DNA of 64,000 nt from an uncultured Cedecea sp. (GCF_947498825.1 NZ_CANMLV010000001.1:1-64000), one strand, 5' to 3'. Shown: positions 1 to 10,205, counted from the stretch's first letter. The notes: generated from the sequence alone by a model not told the origin. Numbers and translations: made by a program.

Positions 1-690
1 GTTGAGGCGGCTATCGCCCGCGCCAAGGCGCGTAAACAGCAGCAGGCTGAACCTGAACCCGCGGTTAGCGAGCCAGCCGCTGAGGAAGCCATTGACCCGC
101 GTAAGGCCGCAGTTGAGGCGGCTGTCGCCCGCGCCAAAGCGCGTAAACAGCAGCAGGCTGAACCTGAACCCACGGTTAGCGAGCCAGCCGCTGAAGCCAT
201 TGACCCGCGTAAGGCCGCAGTTGAGGCGGCTATCGCCCGCGCCAAGGCGCGTAAACAGCAGCAGGCTGAACCTGAACCCGCGGTTAGCGAGCCAGCCGCT
301 GAAGCCATTGACCCGCGTAAGACCGCGGTTGAGGCCGCTATCGCTCGCGCCAAAGCGCGTAAACAGCAGCAGACTGGATCTGAACCCGCGGTTAACGAGC
401 CAGCCGCTGAAGCCATTGACCCGCGTAAGGCCGCAGTTGAGGCAGCTATCGCCCGCGCCAAGGCGCGTAAACAGCAGCAGGCTGAACCTGAACCCGCGGT
501 TAGCGAGCCAGCCGCTGAGGAAGCCATTGACCCGCGTAAGGCCGCAGTTGAGGCGGCTATCGCCCGCGCCAAGGCGCGTAAACAGCAGCAGGTTGGAAGC
601 AGCGAAGAAAATACTCCGCAAGTGGTCGATCCGCGTAAAGTCGCAGTGGCAGCGGCCATTGCCCGCGCTCAGGCACGCAAAGCAGCCACT
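1..690 (+). repeat. in-frame tandem repeat array in the rsxC 3' end
   Basis: Six whole units of 99-111 bp and one terminal partial unit encode the RsxC tail. Units at 1 and 436 differ by one base over 111 bp. The 108-bp units lack one Glu codon of the linker (EE versus E). The last full unit (547-645) has a diverged linker ([16 protein letters not shown]). Near-identity at the DNA level points to recent unequal exchange. Confidence 0.95.
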
Positions 691-711
691 CAGATGTCTT
701 CAGAGGAATAA
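1..711 (+). CDS. rsxC: RsxC, C-terminal part (electron transport complex subunit C; 5' end outside window)
   Basis: Frame 1 is open from the first base to the TAA at 709-711 and carries only the repetitive tail of RsxC/RnfC; the Fe-S and FMN/NADH-binding body lies upstream of the window. The tail is an alanine/lysine/glutamate/proline-rich array built on the motif [14 protein letters not shown] followed by an acidic [13 protein letters not shown] linker and IDPRKAA. Units start at 1, 112, 220, 328, 436, 547 and 646 (111, 108, 108, 108, 111 and 99 bp apart). RsxC is the peripheral subunit of the membrane complex that keeps SoxR reduced. The stop touches the rsxD ATG at 712, so translation is probably coupled. 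Identity rests on the repeat type and on the rsxDGE-nth genes that follow. Confidence 0.93.
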   Translation, partial: VEAAIARAKARKQQQAEPEPAVSEPAAEEAIDPRKAAVEAAVARAKARKQQQAEPEPTVSEPAAEAIDPRKAAVEAAIARAKARKQQQAEPEPAVSEPAAEAIDPRKTAVEAAIARAKARKQQQTGSEPAVNEPAAEAIDPRKAAVEAAIARAKARKQQQAEPEPAVSEPAAEEAIDPRKAAVEAAIARAKARKQQQVGSSEENTPQVVDPRKVAVAAAIARAQARKAATQMSSEE

Positions 712-1764
712 ATGGTTTTTAAAATCGCAAGCTCCCCGTTCACCCATAATCAGCGTAATACTTCGCGTATTATGATGCTGGTTTGCTGCGCCACGGTACC
801 TGGTATAATAACCCAGTGGTACTGGTTTGGCTCCGGCACGATTATTCAGGTATTGCTTGGTATTGTTAGTGCTCTGCTGGCTGAAGCACTGGTATTACAG
901 TTGCGTAAAAAATCACCCCGAGCCTATCTCAATGATAATTCAGCGCTACTAACCGGTCTGTTACTTGGCATAAGTATTCCACCTATCGCACCTTGGTGGA
1001 TGGTTATCCTCGGAACCGTTTTTGCCATCATCATTGCCAAGCAACTCTATGGTGGTTTAGGGCATAATCCCTTTAACCCGGCGATGATAGGCTATGTCGT
1101 ACTGTTGATTGCCTTTCCAGTGCAAATGACAACTTGGTTACCCCCGCACACTCTTGCTGCGACGATACCCGGTCCGCTTGACAGCGTGAATCTGATCCTC
1201 CACGGGATCACCAGCAGTGGGCAGACGCTTCAAGAGTATCGGCTTGGTATCGATGGTATTAGCCAGGCAACACCCCTGGATACCTTTAAAACCGGTCTGC
1301 ACTCCGGGCAGTCGGCAGAGTCATTGCTACAATTACCCCTGTTTTCTGGCGCGCTGGCGGGTGTCGGCTGGCAATGGGTTAATCTCGCTTACCTGGCTGG
1401 CGGCATTTTTCTCATTGCGCGTGGGACTATCCGCTGGCATATGCCCGTTGCTTTCCTTACCATGCTGGTGTTTTGTTCCAGCCTTAGCTGGTTGATTGCG
1501 CCGGATAAATATCTGCCGCCGCTGACCATGCTTTTTTCAGGTGCAACCATGCTGGGGGCATTTTTTATCCTCACCGATCCGGTGACGGCGTCAACCACTG
1601 ATCGCGGACGCTTAATTTTTGGCGCGCTGGTTGGACTGCTCGTCTGGTTGATCCGTTCCTGGGGTGGATATCCGGATGGTGTCGCCTTTGCAGTACTGTT
1701 AGGTAATATTACCGTACCGTTGATTGACTATTACACGCGTCCACGCCCGTATGGTCATCGTTAG
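712..1764 (+). CDS. rsxD: RsxD, membrane subunit of the Rsx/Rnf electron transport complex
   Basis: 350-residue polytopic inner-membrane protein, full length for RsxD/RnfD. The start ATG abuts the rsxC stop. The NqrB/RnfD core is obvious: [15 protein letters not shown] near residue 113, and [20 protein letters not shown] near 272. Thr187 in [10 protein letters not shown] is at the position known in the family to carry covalently bound FMN by a phosphoester. The complex couples NADH or ferredoxin oxidation to ion movement; in enterics it also re-reduces SoxR and so switches off the superoxide response. Eight bases separate it from rsxG. Confidence 0.97.
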   Translation: MVFKIASSPFTHNQRNTSRIMMLVCCATVPGIITQWYWFGSGTIIQVLLGIVSALLAEALVLQLRKKSPRAYLNDNSALLTGLLLGISIPPIAPWWMVILGTVFAIIIAKQLYGGLGHNPFNPAMIGYVVLLIAFPVQMTTWLPPHTLAATIPGPLDSVNLILHGITSSGQTLQEYRLGIDGISQATPLDTFKTGLHSGQSAESLLQLPLFSGALAGVGWQWVNLAYLAGGIFLIARGTIRWHMPVAFLTMLVFCSSLSWLIAPDKYLPPLTMLFSGATMLGAFFILTDPVTASTTDRGRLIFGALVGLLVWLIRSWGGYPDGVAFAVLLGNITVPLIDYYTRPRPYGHR

Positions 1765-1772
1765 GAAAAACT

Positions 1773-2399
1773 ATGTTAAAGACAATGCAAAAACATGGTG
1801 TTACCCTGGCGGTGTTTGCTGCCTTGCTAACCGGGGTCACCGCGCTGGTGAACGAGTTGACTAAACCCACTATTGATAAGCAAGCGGTTCAACAACAGCA
1901 GTTACTCTTCAACCAGGTTATAAGTCACGAGCTCTACGATAATGACATACAGAACAGTTGTTTCGTGGTCAAAGATTCTCCTTTGGGGAGAGGTGAACGT
2001 AAGATTTATATCGCTCGTAAGGGCGAGACGCCGGTCGGTGTGGTTATGGAAACTACCGCTCCAGACGGCTATTCTGGTGCGATACACCTTTTAGTCGGTG
2101 CCGATTTTAAGGGGACTATCCTGGGAACGCGCGTAACTGAACATCATGAAACACCGGGCCTGGGTGATAAAATTGAGCTTCGCCTTAGCGACTGGATAAC
2201 TCATTTTGCGTATAAGCATATTGAAGGGAATCAAGACCCTCGCTGGGCAGTACAAAAAGACGGGGGGGAGTTTACTCAGTTTACCGGTGCCACTATCACG
2301 CCCAGGGCGGTGGTTAATGCGGTTAAACGCGCAGGTTTATTTGCCGAAACCTTACCCCCAAAGCTTAGTCAACTGAGCGCTTGCGGAGAGCTGCAATGA
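1773..2399 (+). CDS. rsxG: RsxG, FMN-carrying subunit of the Rsx/Rnf complex
   Basis: 208 residues with one N-terminal membrane anchor (about residues 8-27) and a periplasmic FMN-binding domain. The flavinylation motif is [11 protein letters not shown], with Thr174 as the expected phosphoester-FMN residue; [12 protein letters not shown] and EHHETPGLG are further family signatures. It relays electrons within the Rsx complex. The TGA at 2397-2399 overlaps the rsxE ATG (ATGA), typical of coupled translation in this operon. Confidence 0.97.
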   Translation: MLKTMQKHGVTLAVFAALLTGVTALVNELTKPTIDKQAVQQQQLLFNQVISHELYDNDIQNSCFVVKDSPLGRGERKIYIARKGETPVGVVMETTAPDGYSGAIHLLVGADFKGTILGTRVTEHHETPGLGDKIELRLSDWITHFAYKHIEGNQDPRWAVQKDGGEFTQFTGATITPRAVVNAVKRAGLFAETLPPKLSQLSACGELQ

Positions 2400-3085
2400 G
2401 TGAAACAAAACGTATTCTGGTAGACGGTGTCTGGAAAAACAACTCCGCACTGGTACAACTTTTAGGCCTCTGTCCCCTGCTCGCTGTGACATCAACAGCA
2501 ACCAATGCGTTGGGTCTTGGTCTGGCTACGATGCTGGTACTTACCCTGACCAATACCGCTGTATCGGCTTTTCGTCACTGGGTCCCGGCGGAAATTCGTA
2601 TTCCTATTTATGTGATGATCATCGCCTCCGTGGTGAGTGTGGTGCAAATGCTGATTAACGCCTATGCTTTTGGCCTGTACCAGTCTTTGGGGATCTTTAT
2701 TCCCCTGATTGTCACCAATTGCATCGTGATAGGCCGGGCAGAAGCCTATGCCGCTAAAGCCAGTATTCCATTAGCCGCATTAGATGGTTTTGCTATCGGA
2801 CTGGGGGCAACCTGTGTGATGTTTGTGTTAGGTTCCTTACGTGAAATTATCGGTAACGGTACCTTGTTTGATGGTGCTGATGCGCTTCTGGGTGAATGGG
2901 CTAAAGCTCTCCGCATTGAAATTTTCCATACTGATACGCCTTTCCTGCTGGCTATGCTGCCGCCGGGCGCATTTATTGGTTTAGGATTAATGCTGGCAGG
3001 TAAATATCTTATTGATGAGAAAATGAAAGCGCGGCGAGCCAAAGCGGCTGCTGTCATTATCGACGGAAACGTGGAAAAAGCGTAA
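2396..3085 (+). CDS. rsxE: RsxE, membrane subunit of the Rsx/Rnf electron transport complex
   Basis: 229-residue polytopic protein of the NqrD/RnfE family. I chose the ATG at 2396 ([16 protein letters not shown]) rather than the upstream in-frame ATG at 2381, because 2396 gives the normal family N-terminus and the usual four-base ATGA overlap with rsx[18 protein letters not shown] and [14 protein letters not shown] are diagnostic. With RsxA and RsxD it forms the membrane electron/ion path. The stop TAA at 3083-3085 shares its last base with the nth ATG. Confidence 0.97.
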   Translation: MSETKRILVDGVWKNNSALVQLLGLCPLLAVTSTATNALGLGLATMLVLTLTNTAVSAFRHWVPAEIRIPIYVMIIASVVSVVQMLINAYAFGLYQSLGIFIPLIVTNCIVIGRAEAYAAKASIPLAALDGFAIGLGATCVMFVLGSLREIIGNGTLFDGADALLGEWAKALRIEIFHTDTPFLLAMLPPGAFIGLGLMLAGKYLIDEKMKARRAKAAAVIIDGNVEKA

Positions 3086-3720
3086 TGAATAGTGCAAAGC
3101 GATTACTTATTCTGCAACGCCTGCAGGAGAATAATCCCCACCCTACTACAGAACTACAATTTAACAGTGTTTTTGAGCTACTGATTGCTGTTCTGCTTTC
3201 CGCTCAGGCAACCGATGTCAGCGTCAATAAAGCGACGGCTAAACTCTATCCAGTTGCGAATACGCCTGCGGCAATGCTGGCGCTCGGCGTCGAAGGGATA
3301 AAATCGTATATCAGAACCATCGGTCTGTTTAACAGCAAAGCGGAAAATATCATCAAAACCTGCCGTATTTTACTGGAGCAGCACCAGGGGGAGGTGCCTG
3401 AAAATCGTGAAGCGCTGGAAGCATTACCTGGTGTCGGCAGGAAAACCGCTAATGTGGTTCTTAATACGGCATTCGGTTGGCCGACTATTGCCGTCGACAC
3501 ACACATTTTTCGAGTCTGTAACAGGACACAATTTGCGCCTGGCAAAAATGTCGATCAGGTTGAAGAAAAATTGCTCAAAGTGGTGCCAGCGAAATACAAA
3601 ATAGACTGCCATCACTGGTTAATTCTGCATGGTCGTTATACCTGTATTGCGCGTAAACCGCGCTGTGGTTCATGTCTGATTGAAGACTTATGTGAGTTTA
3701 AGGAAAAAACCAGTATTTGA
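3085..3720 (+). CDS. nth: Endonuclease III (DNA glycosylase/AP lyase)
   Basis: 211 residues, full length. Bifunctional base-excision-repair enzyme that removes oxidised pyrimidines and cleaves the AP site. Visible elements are the helix-hairpin-helix LPGVGRKTA (residues 114-122) with catalytic Lys120, Asp138 in VDTHIFRV, and the C-terminal [4Fe-4S] ligands Cys187, Cys194, Cys197 and Cys203, all at the E. coli numbers. It starts one base inside the rsxE stop and is the last gene of the rsx operon, an arrangement conserved in enterics. Confidence 0.98.
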   Translation: MNSAKRLLILQRLQENNPHPTTELQFNSVFELLIAVLLSAQATDVSVNKATAKLYPVANTPAAMLALGVEGIKSYIRTIGLFNSKAENIIKTCRILLEQHQGEVPENREALEALPGVGRKTANVVLNTAFGWPTIAVDTHIFRVCNRTQFAPGKNVDQVEEKLLKVVPAKYKIDCHHWLILHGRYTCIARKPRCGSCLIEDLCEFKEKTSI

Positions 3721-3728
3721 CCTTCTGG

Positions 3729-3744
3729 GATGGCCCAGGCCATC
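3729..3744 (+). terminator. weak hairpin after nth
   Basis: GATGGC-CCAG-GCCATC, a six-pair stem nine bases after the nth stop, followed by a loosely T-rich stretch (TTCAGCTTTTCGCTCTTT). It may end the rsx-nth transcript, but the U-tract is poor. Confidence 0.35.
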
Positions 3745-3841
3745 TTCAGCTTTTCGCTCTTTCCCCGCGACGCAAAAATATCATTCCTGTACTAATATTC
3801 AATACGATTAATTATCAAAATCGGATTTTTCAAGGTTCCTT

Positions 3842-3964
3842 ATGAGAAAAAAATCTGATCATCATCGCCACAATGATAATGTTATCGCACCGTTAGTAAA
3901 TGATGAAAATTCAGTATCTCACCATATACACCTTGCGTTTAAGTGGCTATTTATTACCAAATAA
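3842..3964 (+). CDS. possible 40-residue small protein
   Basis: An ATG preceded by AAGG six bases upstream opens a 40-codon frame beginning MRKKSDHHRHNDNVIAPLV and ending FKWLFITK. It is hydrophilic and His/Asn-rich at the N-terminus, with a short aromatic tail. I recognise no family. The ribosome-binding site and position in an otherwise gene-free 570-bp gap are the only support; conservation in related genomes would decide. Confidence 0.25.
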   Translation: MRKKSDHHRHNDNVIAPLVNDENSVSHHIHLAFKWLFITK

Positions 3965-4292
3965 ATAGCTGGCTAACTCTTTAAATGGCAGTCAATAACA
4001 CCAGAATAGTCAGATTAGTTAGAGCATGACACTAATTAAGAACAGCTAAAATTATCATGCAGAAAGATATCAGCAAATTGAGTTAAGTTACAAAATTTAA
4101 CACGTGCTTCTATCCGCTCCACCAGTTAATTACTCTGCTTTAAATATATGTAACAGAATATGACATCACTCTTGTTGAATCAATGAGAATCAGGAACATT
4201 AACCGCCATTTTTCGTTTTTAATAAAAAACTGAATGTCTGTCAGGACATCAAATAAAAAACGTCTTCATTTGGGATGTGTAAAGAGGTCTAC
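3965..4292. other. AT-rich leader of dtpA, no gene seen
   Basis: No convincing ORF, RNA or repeat. It must hold the dtpA promoter and leader. A short inverted repeat (ATGTC...GACAT) lies near 4233-4248, but I cannot assign a regulator. Confidence 0.5.
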
Positions 4293-5771
4293 GTGTCAAC
4301 AGCAAAAAAAGAACCCACTGAAAGTGTAAGCTTAAATGCATTTAAACAACCCCGTGCATTCTATCTGATTTTCTCTATCGAACTTTGGGAACGCTTTGGT
4401 TATTACGGCCTGCAAGTCATTCTTACCGTTTACCTGGTAAAAATGCTGGGTATGTCGGAAGAGCAATCCGTTACTCTGTTCGCCACTTTCAGCGCATTAA
4501 TGTTTGGCATGATGTCACTCGGTGGCTGGCTGGGTGATAAAATTCTTGGTACCAAACGCGTTATTATGCTGGGTGCAATAGTCCTGGCTTTTGGTTATCT
4601 GGCTGTTGCCTGTTCCGTATATGACGTTTCCTTGTTATATGTCGGCTTGGCCACCGTTGCGGTAGGTAATGGTTTATTTAAAGCTAATCCCTCTTCGTTG
4701 CTCTCCACCTGTTATGAGAAAAATGATCCTCGCCTTGATGGTGCATTCACTATGTATTACATGGCGATTAATATCGGTTCGTTTTTTTCGACGCTGGCCA
4801 CGCCGTGGCTGGCAGCTAAATATGGCTGGAGCACGGCATTCTCACTAAGCGTTGTGGGGATGCTGATAACCATTGTTAACTTTTTATTCTGCCGTAAATG
4901 GGTTAAAAATCAGGGCTCAAGACCTGACTTTGAACCACTTCATATCGGAAAAGCATTAATAACGCTGGTCGGCATTGCCGCACTGATTGTTATTGCTACC
5001 TGGCTATTACACTACCAGGGTATTGCCCGCCTGATGCTGGGTCTGGTCGCGCTAGGTGTTATCTGTATTTTTGCTAAAGAGACCTTCACTTTAAAAGGTG
5101 CCGCACGTCGCAAGATGATCGTGGCCTTTATTCTGATGCTCCAGGCGGTGGTCTTCTTTGTGCTCTACAACCAAATGCCAACCTCCCTCAACTTTTTTGC
5201 CATACGTAACGTTGAACACAGTATTCTGGGTATTGCGATTGAACCAGAGCAGTTCCAGGGACTGAATCCATTCTGGATAGTGATAGGTAGTCCAATTCTG
5301 GCAACGCTCTATAATAAGCTGGGCGATAAGATGCCGATGCCGCATAAGTTCGCGATAGGCATGGTGTTATGCTCGCTGGCTTTCCTGGTATTACCTTTTG
5401 GTATCATCTTTGCCAGTGCCACAGGGATTGTCTCTGCCAACTGGTTAATACTCAGCTATGCCTTGCAAAGTATTGGTGAACTGATGATTTCTGGTCTGGG
5501 TCTGGCCATGGTTGCTCAGCTCGTTCCTCAGCGCTTGATGGGTTTTATTATGGGAAGCTGGTTCCTGACATCAGCCAGCGCTGCGGTTATTGCCGGTAAA
5601 GTCGCAGCCCTGATGGCGGTTCCGAACAATGTAACTAACCCATTACAGTCACTGGAAGTTTATGGTCGAGTGTTCCTGCAAATCGGGATTATTACTGGTA
5701 TTATCGCGATAGTCATGATCTTCACTGCGCCAAAACTTAACCGCATGATGCAAGAACTTCCGAGCCGATAA
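4293..5771 (+). CDS. dtpA: Dipeptide/tripeptide permease DtpA (POT/PTR family)
   Basis: 492-residue proton-coupled oligopeptide transporter of the inner membrane (also called TppB). I place the start at GTG 4293 ([19 protein letters not shown]): a good Shine-Dalgarno (AAAGAGG, 4281-4287) lies five bases upstream and the N-terminus matches the E. coli protein, whereas the ATG at 4275 adds six unsupported residues. The ExxERFxYYG signature is at residues 30-39 ([10 protein letters not shown]) and carries proton-coupling glutamates; the rest is a run of about 14 membrane helices. Monocistronic by context. Confidence 0.95.
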   Translation: MSTAKKEPTESVSLNAFKQPRAFYLIFSIELWERFGYYGLQVILTVYLVKMLGMSEEQSVTLFATFSALMFGMMSLGGWLGDKILGTKRVIMLGAIVLAFGYLAVACSVYDVSLLYVGLATVAVGNGLFKANPSSLLSTCYEKNDPRLDGAFTMYYMAINIGSFFSTLATPWLAAKYGWSTAFSLSVVGMLITIVNFLFCRKWVKNQGSRPDFEPLHIGKALITLVGIAALIVIATWLLHYQGIARLMLGLVALGVICIFAKETFTLKGAARRKMIVAFILMLQAVVFFVLYNQMPTSLNFFAIRNVEHSILGIAIEPEQFQGLNPFWIVIGSPILATLYNKLGDKMPMPHKFAIGMVLCSLAFLVLPFGIIFASATGIVSANWLILSYALQSIGELMISGLGLAMVAQLVPQRLMGFIMGSWFLTSASAAVIAGKVAALMAVPNNVTNPLQSLEVYGRVFLQIGIITGIIAIVMIFTAPKLNRMMQELPSR

Positions 5772-5819
5772 GCCCGCAAGCTCAGGTCTTTTCAGGTATA
5801 AACTTGAGGAGGCCGCGGT

Positions 5820-5856
5820 AACAACAACGGGAGATACAATGTTTCCCGTTGTTGTT
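5820..5856. terminator. 13-bp perfect hairpin between dtpA and gstA
   Basis: Arms 5820-5832 and 5844-5856 (AACAACAACGGGA / TCCCGTTGTTGTT) pair without mismatch around an 11-base loop. No U-tract follows, so it may be an mRNA 3' stabiliser or a weak terminator of dtpA. Confidence 0.5.
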
Positions 5857-5933
5857 ATTAAGGTCAGATAGATAGCTACTATCAGTCTGTTAACTTTTTT
5901 GTTGTTTCTCTTAGAGCTCTAAAGGAGCGAGTC

Positions 5934-6536
5934 ATGAAACTGTTTATCAAGCCAGGTGCCTGTTCTCTTTCACCCCATATCATTCTGCGCGAATCCGGAC
6001 TTGATTTTTCGACAGTGAAAGTCGATCTGGCGACTAAGCGTACAGAACATAATGAAGATTATTTGACCGTCAACCCGAAAGGGCAGGTTCCTGCTTTACT
6101 GCTCGATGACGGCTCATTGCTGACCGAAGGCGCGGTAATTGTGCAGTACCTGGCCGATAAAGTGCCGGACCGTCAGCTGCTTGCTCCTCTGGGTAGTCTG
6201 ACGCGCTACCACACTCTGGAATGGCTGAATTTTATTGCTACCGAGTTACACAAAGGATTTACCCCTCTGTTTAAACCCAATACACCCGATGAATATAAAG
6301 CGATTGTTCGCGAGCAGCTGGAACAAAAATTTGCTTATCTGAATGACGAATTGAATGGCAAACAGTGGCTGATGGGACTGCGTTTTACCATTGCAGATGC
6401 CTATCTGTTTACTGTCGCTCGCTGGGGCTATGCCCTGGGACTGAAGTTAGAAGGATTGACTCATCTCGAAGAGTTTATGACGCGCATGAAAAATCGCCCT
6501 GCTGTTGCTGCGGCGCTGACTGCTGAAGGTTTGTAA
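5934..6536 (+). CDS. gstA: Glutathione S-transferase (beta class)
   Basis: 200-residue cytosolic beta-class GST; an AAGGAG site is six bases before the ATG. The N-terminal thioredoxin-like domain ([16 protein letters not shown]) has Cys10, and the helical C-terminal domain has His106 (TELHKGF). Both are the residues known to take part in glutathione binding and catalysis in E. coli GST. It conjugates glutathione to electrophiles and may bind antibiotics. Probably transcribed alone; a shared terminator separates it from convergent pdxY. Confidence 0.96.
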   Translation: MKLFIKPGACSLSPHIILRESGLDFSTVKVDLATKRTEHNEDYLTVNPKGQVPALLLDDGSLLTEGAVIVQYLADKVPDRQLLAPLGSLTRYHTLEWLNFIATELHKGFTPLFKPNTPDEYKAIVREQLEQKFAYLNDELNGKQWLMGLRFTIADAYLFTVARWGYALGLKLEGLTHLEEFMTRMKNRPAVAAALTAEGL

Positions 6537-6574
6537 TTTTCTTCAGAGATCACTTAGGATTTGTCATTACTCTC

Positions 6575-6600
6575 AGGCCCTCGATATGGATTGAGGGCCT
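6575..6600. terminator. bidirectional terminator, gstA / pdxY
   Basis: AGGCCCTC and GAGGGCCT (eight perfect pairs) flank a ten-base loop between the convergent gstA and pdxY stops. It can serve both strands. Confidence 0.7.
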
Positions 6601-6607
6601 TGTTATA

Positions 6608-7468
6608 TCAGAGCGCAACCGCCGTGAAAAAGTGTTCAGGATTGACAATGCTTTCTTGCGCAGCCACCAGCTGTAACTCATATTCTTGCATGTTTTTAGT
6701 GACCAGCATGATGTCATAAACTGCCGCCGTCACATGCTCAAGAGCCTGACGCAGGCCTGTGCCTTGCAGTAATTTGACCAATAACAGCCCGCTCGTCACA
6801 TCGCCGACACCCACTGGCTGACGCTGACCAAAATCAACCAATGGCCGGTGGATATGCCAGGCTTCATCTGCTGTCACAAGCAGCATTTCAAAATGTTCAA
6901 CACGTAAACCGGCTTTCGCCAGATGCTTGACCAGAACAATTTGTGGCCCGACAGCAATTAATTCACGCGCTGCTGTCACCGCCTCTGCGACGGAATTAAC
7001 ACTATGCCCACAGAGGATTTCCAGCTCTACCAGATTCGGAGCGATAATATCGCTGGCCGGTAAAGTATAGCGGGTATGATATTCCGCGATACCAGGTGCA
7101 ACGATACAGCCTTTTTCTGGATGCCCCATAACCGGGTCACAGAAATACTTTGCTGCAGGATTTTCGGCTTTGACCTGACGGACGATTTCCAGGATATGCT
7201 CACCCTGCTCTGCAGACCCCAGATAGCCACTGAGTACTGCATCACAGCGTTTGAGTTGCCCAATACTGGCAATACCCTGGACAATTTCACTTAAATGACT
7301 GGCAGGCATCACCGTCCCAGTCCACTGTCCGTATTGCGTATGGTTGGAAAACTGCACGGTATTCAATGGCCAGACATTCGCACCAGAACGGCGCATAGGA
7401 AATTCAGCAGCACTGTTTCCCGCATGACCGAAGACAACATGGGACTGGATGGCAAGGATATTTTTCAT
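6608..7468 (-). CDS. pdxY: Pyridoxal kinase PdxY
   Basis: 286 residues of the ribokinase-like PdxY family; phosphorylates pyridoxal in the vitamin B6 salvage pathway. It shows the N-terminal [15 protein letters not shown] substrate-binding loop, [17 protein letters not shown] (Cys121 corresponds to the cysteine that can bond pyridoxal), and the anion-hole motif GVGD with catalytic Asp223. It follows tyrS on the same strand, but a strong terminator lies between them, so expression depends on read-through or on its own promoter. Confidence 0.97.
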   Translation of the reverse strand: MKNILAIQSHVVFGHAGNSAAEFPMRRSGANVWPLNTVQFSNHTQYGQWTGTVMPASHLSEIVQGIASIGQLKRCDAVLSGYLGSAEQGEHILEIVRQVKAENPAAKYFCDPVMGHPEKGCIVAPGIAEYHTRYTLPASDIIAPNLVELEILCGHSVNSVAEAVTAARELIAVGPQIVLVKHLAKAGLRVEHFEMLLVTADEAWHIHRPLVDFGQRQPVGVGDVTSGLLLVKLLQGTGLRQALEHVTAAVYDIMLVTKNMQEYELQLVAAQESIVNPEHFFTAVAL

Positions 7469-7512
7469 TTTACGGTTGACTCACCAAAGATGCCTGACAT
7501 CGTTTGCCGGGC

Positions 7513-7546
7513 AAAAAAAGAGCGTAGCATCAACGCTGCTACGCTC
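7513..7546 (-). terminator. intrinsic terminator of tyrS
   Basis: Read on the minus strand, GAGCGTAGC pairs with GCTACGCTC (nine pairs, nine-base loop) and is followed by seven U. This is a canonical strong terminator 17 bases after the tyrS stop, upstream of pdxY. Confidence 0.88.
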
Positions 7547-7562
7547 AGGCTGTTTACCAGAT

Positions 7563-8837
7563 TTATTTCCAGCAAATCAGGCAGTAGTTCTTTTTGCCGC
7601 GACGCAATAAGGTATAACGATTAAACAGCACATCTGACTCACTGAAGACATATTCAGGATCAGACTGTTTCTCACCATTTATCGTGATAGCATTTTGAGC
7701 AATCGTTTTACGGGCCTGGCCACGTGATGGTTGAAGTTCCGAGTCAACCAATGCCTGTTGCAGGTCAACACCGGTATCAAGCTCCACCATCGGAACACCA
7801 TCCTGCGCCAGTTGTTCAAAGTCTGCTTCACTCAGTTCACTGAGATTACCGTTAAACAAGCTTGCCGTGATTCGTTTGGCCGCAGTTAAACCTTCTTCAC
7901 CGTGTACCAGACGCGTCACTTGATCCGCCAGAACATATTGGGCGCGCGGTGCTGTACCACTGTTTTTATCTTCTTCTTCCAGCGCATTAATTTCTTCAAG
8001 ACTCATGAAAGTGAAGAATTTCAGGAAGCGATAAACATCGCTATCCGCCGTATTAATCCAGAACTGATAGAATTTATACGGGCTGGTTTTTTTCGGATCC
8101 AGCCAGACAGCCCCACCTTCGGTCTTACCAAATTTAGTACCATCTGATTTCGTGATAAGAGGAACGGTTAAGCCAAAAGCCTGCTGCTGATGCATGCGAC
8201 GGGTTAAATCGATACCAGAAGTAATATTGCCCCATTGGTCAGAACCACCAATCTGCAATACCACACCATGCAGTTTATTCAGGCAGGCAAAGTCATAACC
8301 TTGCAGCAAGTTATAGGAGAATTCAGTAAACGAAATGCCCACATCATCACGATTCAGACGCTGTTTTACCGCTTCTTTATTGATCATCTGGTTAACAGAA
8401 AAATGCTTACCAATATCCCGCAGGAAAGTGAGCACGTTCATGTTGCCAAACCAGTCATAGTTATTGGCAGCAATTGCAGAGTTTTCACCGCAATCAAAAC
8501 TTAAGAATGGCGCAACCTGGCGACGGATTTTATCAACCCACTCTTGTACTGTATCTTCAGTATTAAGCTTACGTTCTGCGGCCTTAAAGCTAGGATCACC
8601 AATAAGCCCCGTAGCCCCACCTACCAGCGCAACCGGCTTATGGCCTGCTTCCTGAAAACGCTTCAGACAGAGCAGTGGAACCAGATGGCCCAAGTGCAAG
8701 CTATCAGCGGTCGGATCGAAGCCGCAATAGAGTGCGATTGACCCTTGCGCCAGTCGCTCTGCTAACGCATCCTCATCCGTAACCTGAGCCACCAGGCCCC
8801 GCTCTTGCAATTGTTTTATCAAATTGATGCCTGACAT
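7563..8837 (-). CDS. tyrS: Tyrosyl-tRNA synthetase
   Basis: 424 residues, exactly the E. coli length when started at ATG 8837 ([15 protein letters not shown]). The longer open frame to 8921 has no family support, and a GGAG lies seven bases upstream of the chosen start. Class I synthetase: the HIGH-type motif is HLGHL (near residue 47), the KMSKS-type motif is KFGKT, the Tyr site includes GSDQWGNI, and an S4-like RNA-binding domain ends the protein ([10 protein letters not shown]...[13 protein letters not shown]). Sits in the conserved pdxH-tyrS-pdxY order; a palindromic repeat separates it from pdxH. Confidence 0.98.
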   Translation of the reverse strand: MSGINLIKQLQERGLVAQVTDEDALAERLAQGSIALYCGFDPTADSLHLGHLVPLLCLKRFQEAGHKPVALVGGATGLIGDPSFKAAERKLNTEDTVQEWVDKIRRQVAPFLSFDCGENSAIAANNYDWFGNMNVLTFLRDIGKHFSVNQMINKEAVKQRLNRDDVGISFTEFSYNLLQGYDFACLNKLHGVVLQIGGSDQWGNITSGIDLTRRMHQQQAFGLTVPLITKSDGTKFGKTEGGAVWLDPKKTSPYKFYQFWINTADSDVYRFLKFFTFMSLEEINALEEEDKNSGTAPRAQYVLADQVTRLVHGEEGLTAAKRITASLFNGNLSELSEADFEQLAQDGVPMVELDTGVDLQQALVDSELQPSRGQARKTIAQNAITINGEKQSDPEYVFSESDVLFNRYTLLRRGKKNYCLICWK

Positions 8838-8928
8838 CAAATTCTCCATCTCTATACGACTGCACCTTGGCCGGTACACGGCTTTTCGCCCACTGGCGAA
8901 AGTCTTTTTATTCGGCGACAAACGCCTG

Positions 8929-9055
8929 TATACCCAAAATAATTCGAGTTGCTTGTAGGCTCTCAGTTCAGACCGTCGATGAGCATAGATAAACTATGTG
9001 ACTCGGCGGGCTGGACACAGGCAACACCCAAGCAACTTGAAGTATGACGGGCATA
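8929..9055. repeat. ERIC-like palindromic repeat, intact copy A
   Basis: About 127 bp bounded by imperfect inverted termini: TATACCC...AGTTGCTTG at the left and CAAGCAACTTGAAGTATGACGGGCATA at the right. The middle holds a second inverted repeat around GATGAGCATAGATAAACTATGTGA. Other copies lie at 21824, 24049 and 58505, with shortened or decayed ones elsewhere. No ORF inside; non-autonomous, MITE-like. Confidence 0.85.
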
Positions 9056-9111
9056 TACATGCATATTGCAGGATCACGCCTGCAACATCCCTTTTCCGGG
9101 GCCATAGAATA

Positions 9112-9140
9112 AAGCGCTCGCTCCCGGAGTGCCAGCGCTT
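9112..9140 (-). terminator. possible terminator of pdxH
   Basis: AAGCGCT (9112-9118) and AGCGCTT (9134-9140) form a seven-pair stem downstream of pdxH on the minus strand, followed by a weak U-rich stretch (TATTCT). Confidence 0.4.
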
Positions 9141-9158
9141 AACAATAAAATCCTGAGA

Positions 9159-9815
9159 TCAGGGCGCAAGACGGTCGATATTCCAGCCATCCTGGGTTCT
9201 CTGATACAGAAAACGGTCATGCAGACGATGCGCCCCTCCCTGCCAGAACTCCATTTGCTCTATGCTTACACGGTATCCCCCCCAGAAGCTTGGCAAGGGA
9301 ACTTCACCATTCTGGAATTTCTGTTTGAGTTCAAAAAATTTACTTTCAAGAATACCGCGCGCTGAAATACGACTGGATTGTTTGGAAACCCAGGCACCTA
9401 TCTGGCTGTCACGGGGACGGCTGTGAAAATATTTGAGCACTTCAAAAGTCGATAATTTTTCTGCTGTTCCTTGCACCATGACCTGACGCTCAAGCATATG
9501 CCACGGGAAGTGAAGGCTGACACGTGGGTTATGTTCAATTTGCTGAGCCTTACGCGATCCCAGATTGGTATAAAACACCAATCCCTTCTCATCATAGTGT
9601 TTAAGCAAAACAATTCGCTGAAACGGCTGTCCGGTTTCATCAACGGTTGCGACAACCATCGCGGTAGGATCGGCTAATTTGGCCTCACAAGCCTGTGCCA
9701 GCCAGCGTTCAAAAAGCGGTAAGGGCGTATCCGTAAGATTCTGACGCCGCAGTCCACCTTGGGTATATTCACGGCGCAGATGGGCAATCTGCTGCAAAGA
9801 ATCGTTATCTGACAT
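9159..9815 (-). CDS. pdxH: Pyridoxine/pyridoxamine 5'-phosphate oxidase
   Basis: 218 residues, FMN-dependent oxidase making pyridoxal 5'-phosphate, the last step of B6 synthesis and salvage. Full length against E. coli, with the substrate residues Arg197 and His199 in GGAHRLHDR and the FMN-binding region [18 protein letters not shown]. First gene of the minus-strand pdxH-tyrS-pdxY cluster. The mliC and anmK genes that flank it in E. coli are absent. Confidence 0.97.
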   Translation of the reverse strand: MSDNDSLQQIAHLRREYTQGGLRRQNLTDTPLPLFERWLAQACEAKLADPTAMVVATVDETGQPFQRIVLLKHYDEKGLVFYTNLGSRKAQQIEHNPRVSLHFPWHMLERQVMVQGTAEKLSTFEVLKYFHSRPRDSQIGAWVSKQSSRISARGILESKFFELKQKFQNGEVPLPSFWGGYRVSIEQMEFWQGGAHRLHDRFLYQRTQDGWNIDRLAP

Positions 9816-10120
9816 GATGTTATACCGACAATGAGTAAATGAAGCCTATTGTGCTCCCTGTCCTCAAAAATCTCAACGATTTGGAATTTGGATATTCCAG
9901 AGCCGACATACTTTGACCTTACAATCGTTTTACAAAAACCTTCAGATACTCTAAGTCAAAAACAGAACAACAGGTTGCAGCGAGCCCTTTAGTGAAATGA
10001 GAGCCTCAAAATGCAGAATACCCTACAGATAAACTGTAATAAGTGTTTAACTCGATATTTTTTTGGTTTCTGTTTAGGTATTATTACTAAAGATCTGTTT
10101 ATATTTCACCGTGTCTGTAC

Positions 10121-10192
10121 GGAAAGTAATTTGAGTTAGCTGCGGTAAGCAATATCCAGGGCACTCGAAGTATGACAGGTATTCAGCATCAG
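10121..10192. repeat. shortened, decayed copy of the ERIC-like repeat
   Basis: Begins AAAGTAATTTGAGTTAGC and ends CACTCGAAGTATGACAGGTATT. Both outer arms of the 127-bp element are recognisable, but most of the middle is missing, like the copy at 46594-46675. Confidence 0.55.
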
Positions 10193-10205
10193 ATCGGTTT
10201 TACCG

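Noticed and set aside
2..775. 257-codon open frame rich in Arg, Leu and Pro
   Set aside because: It is the +2 frame of the rsxC repeat array; the real protein is frame 1, which lacks a start only because the gene begins outside the window.
10044..10101. Possible PhoP box before slyB
   Set aside because: Three TGTTTA words exist but are 25-27 bases apart start to start, not the 11 needed for PhoP direct repeats.
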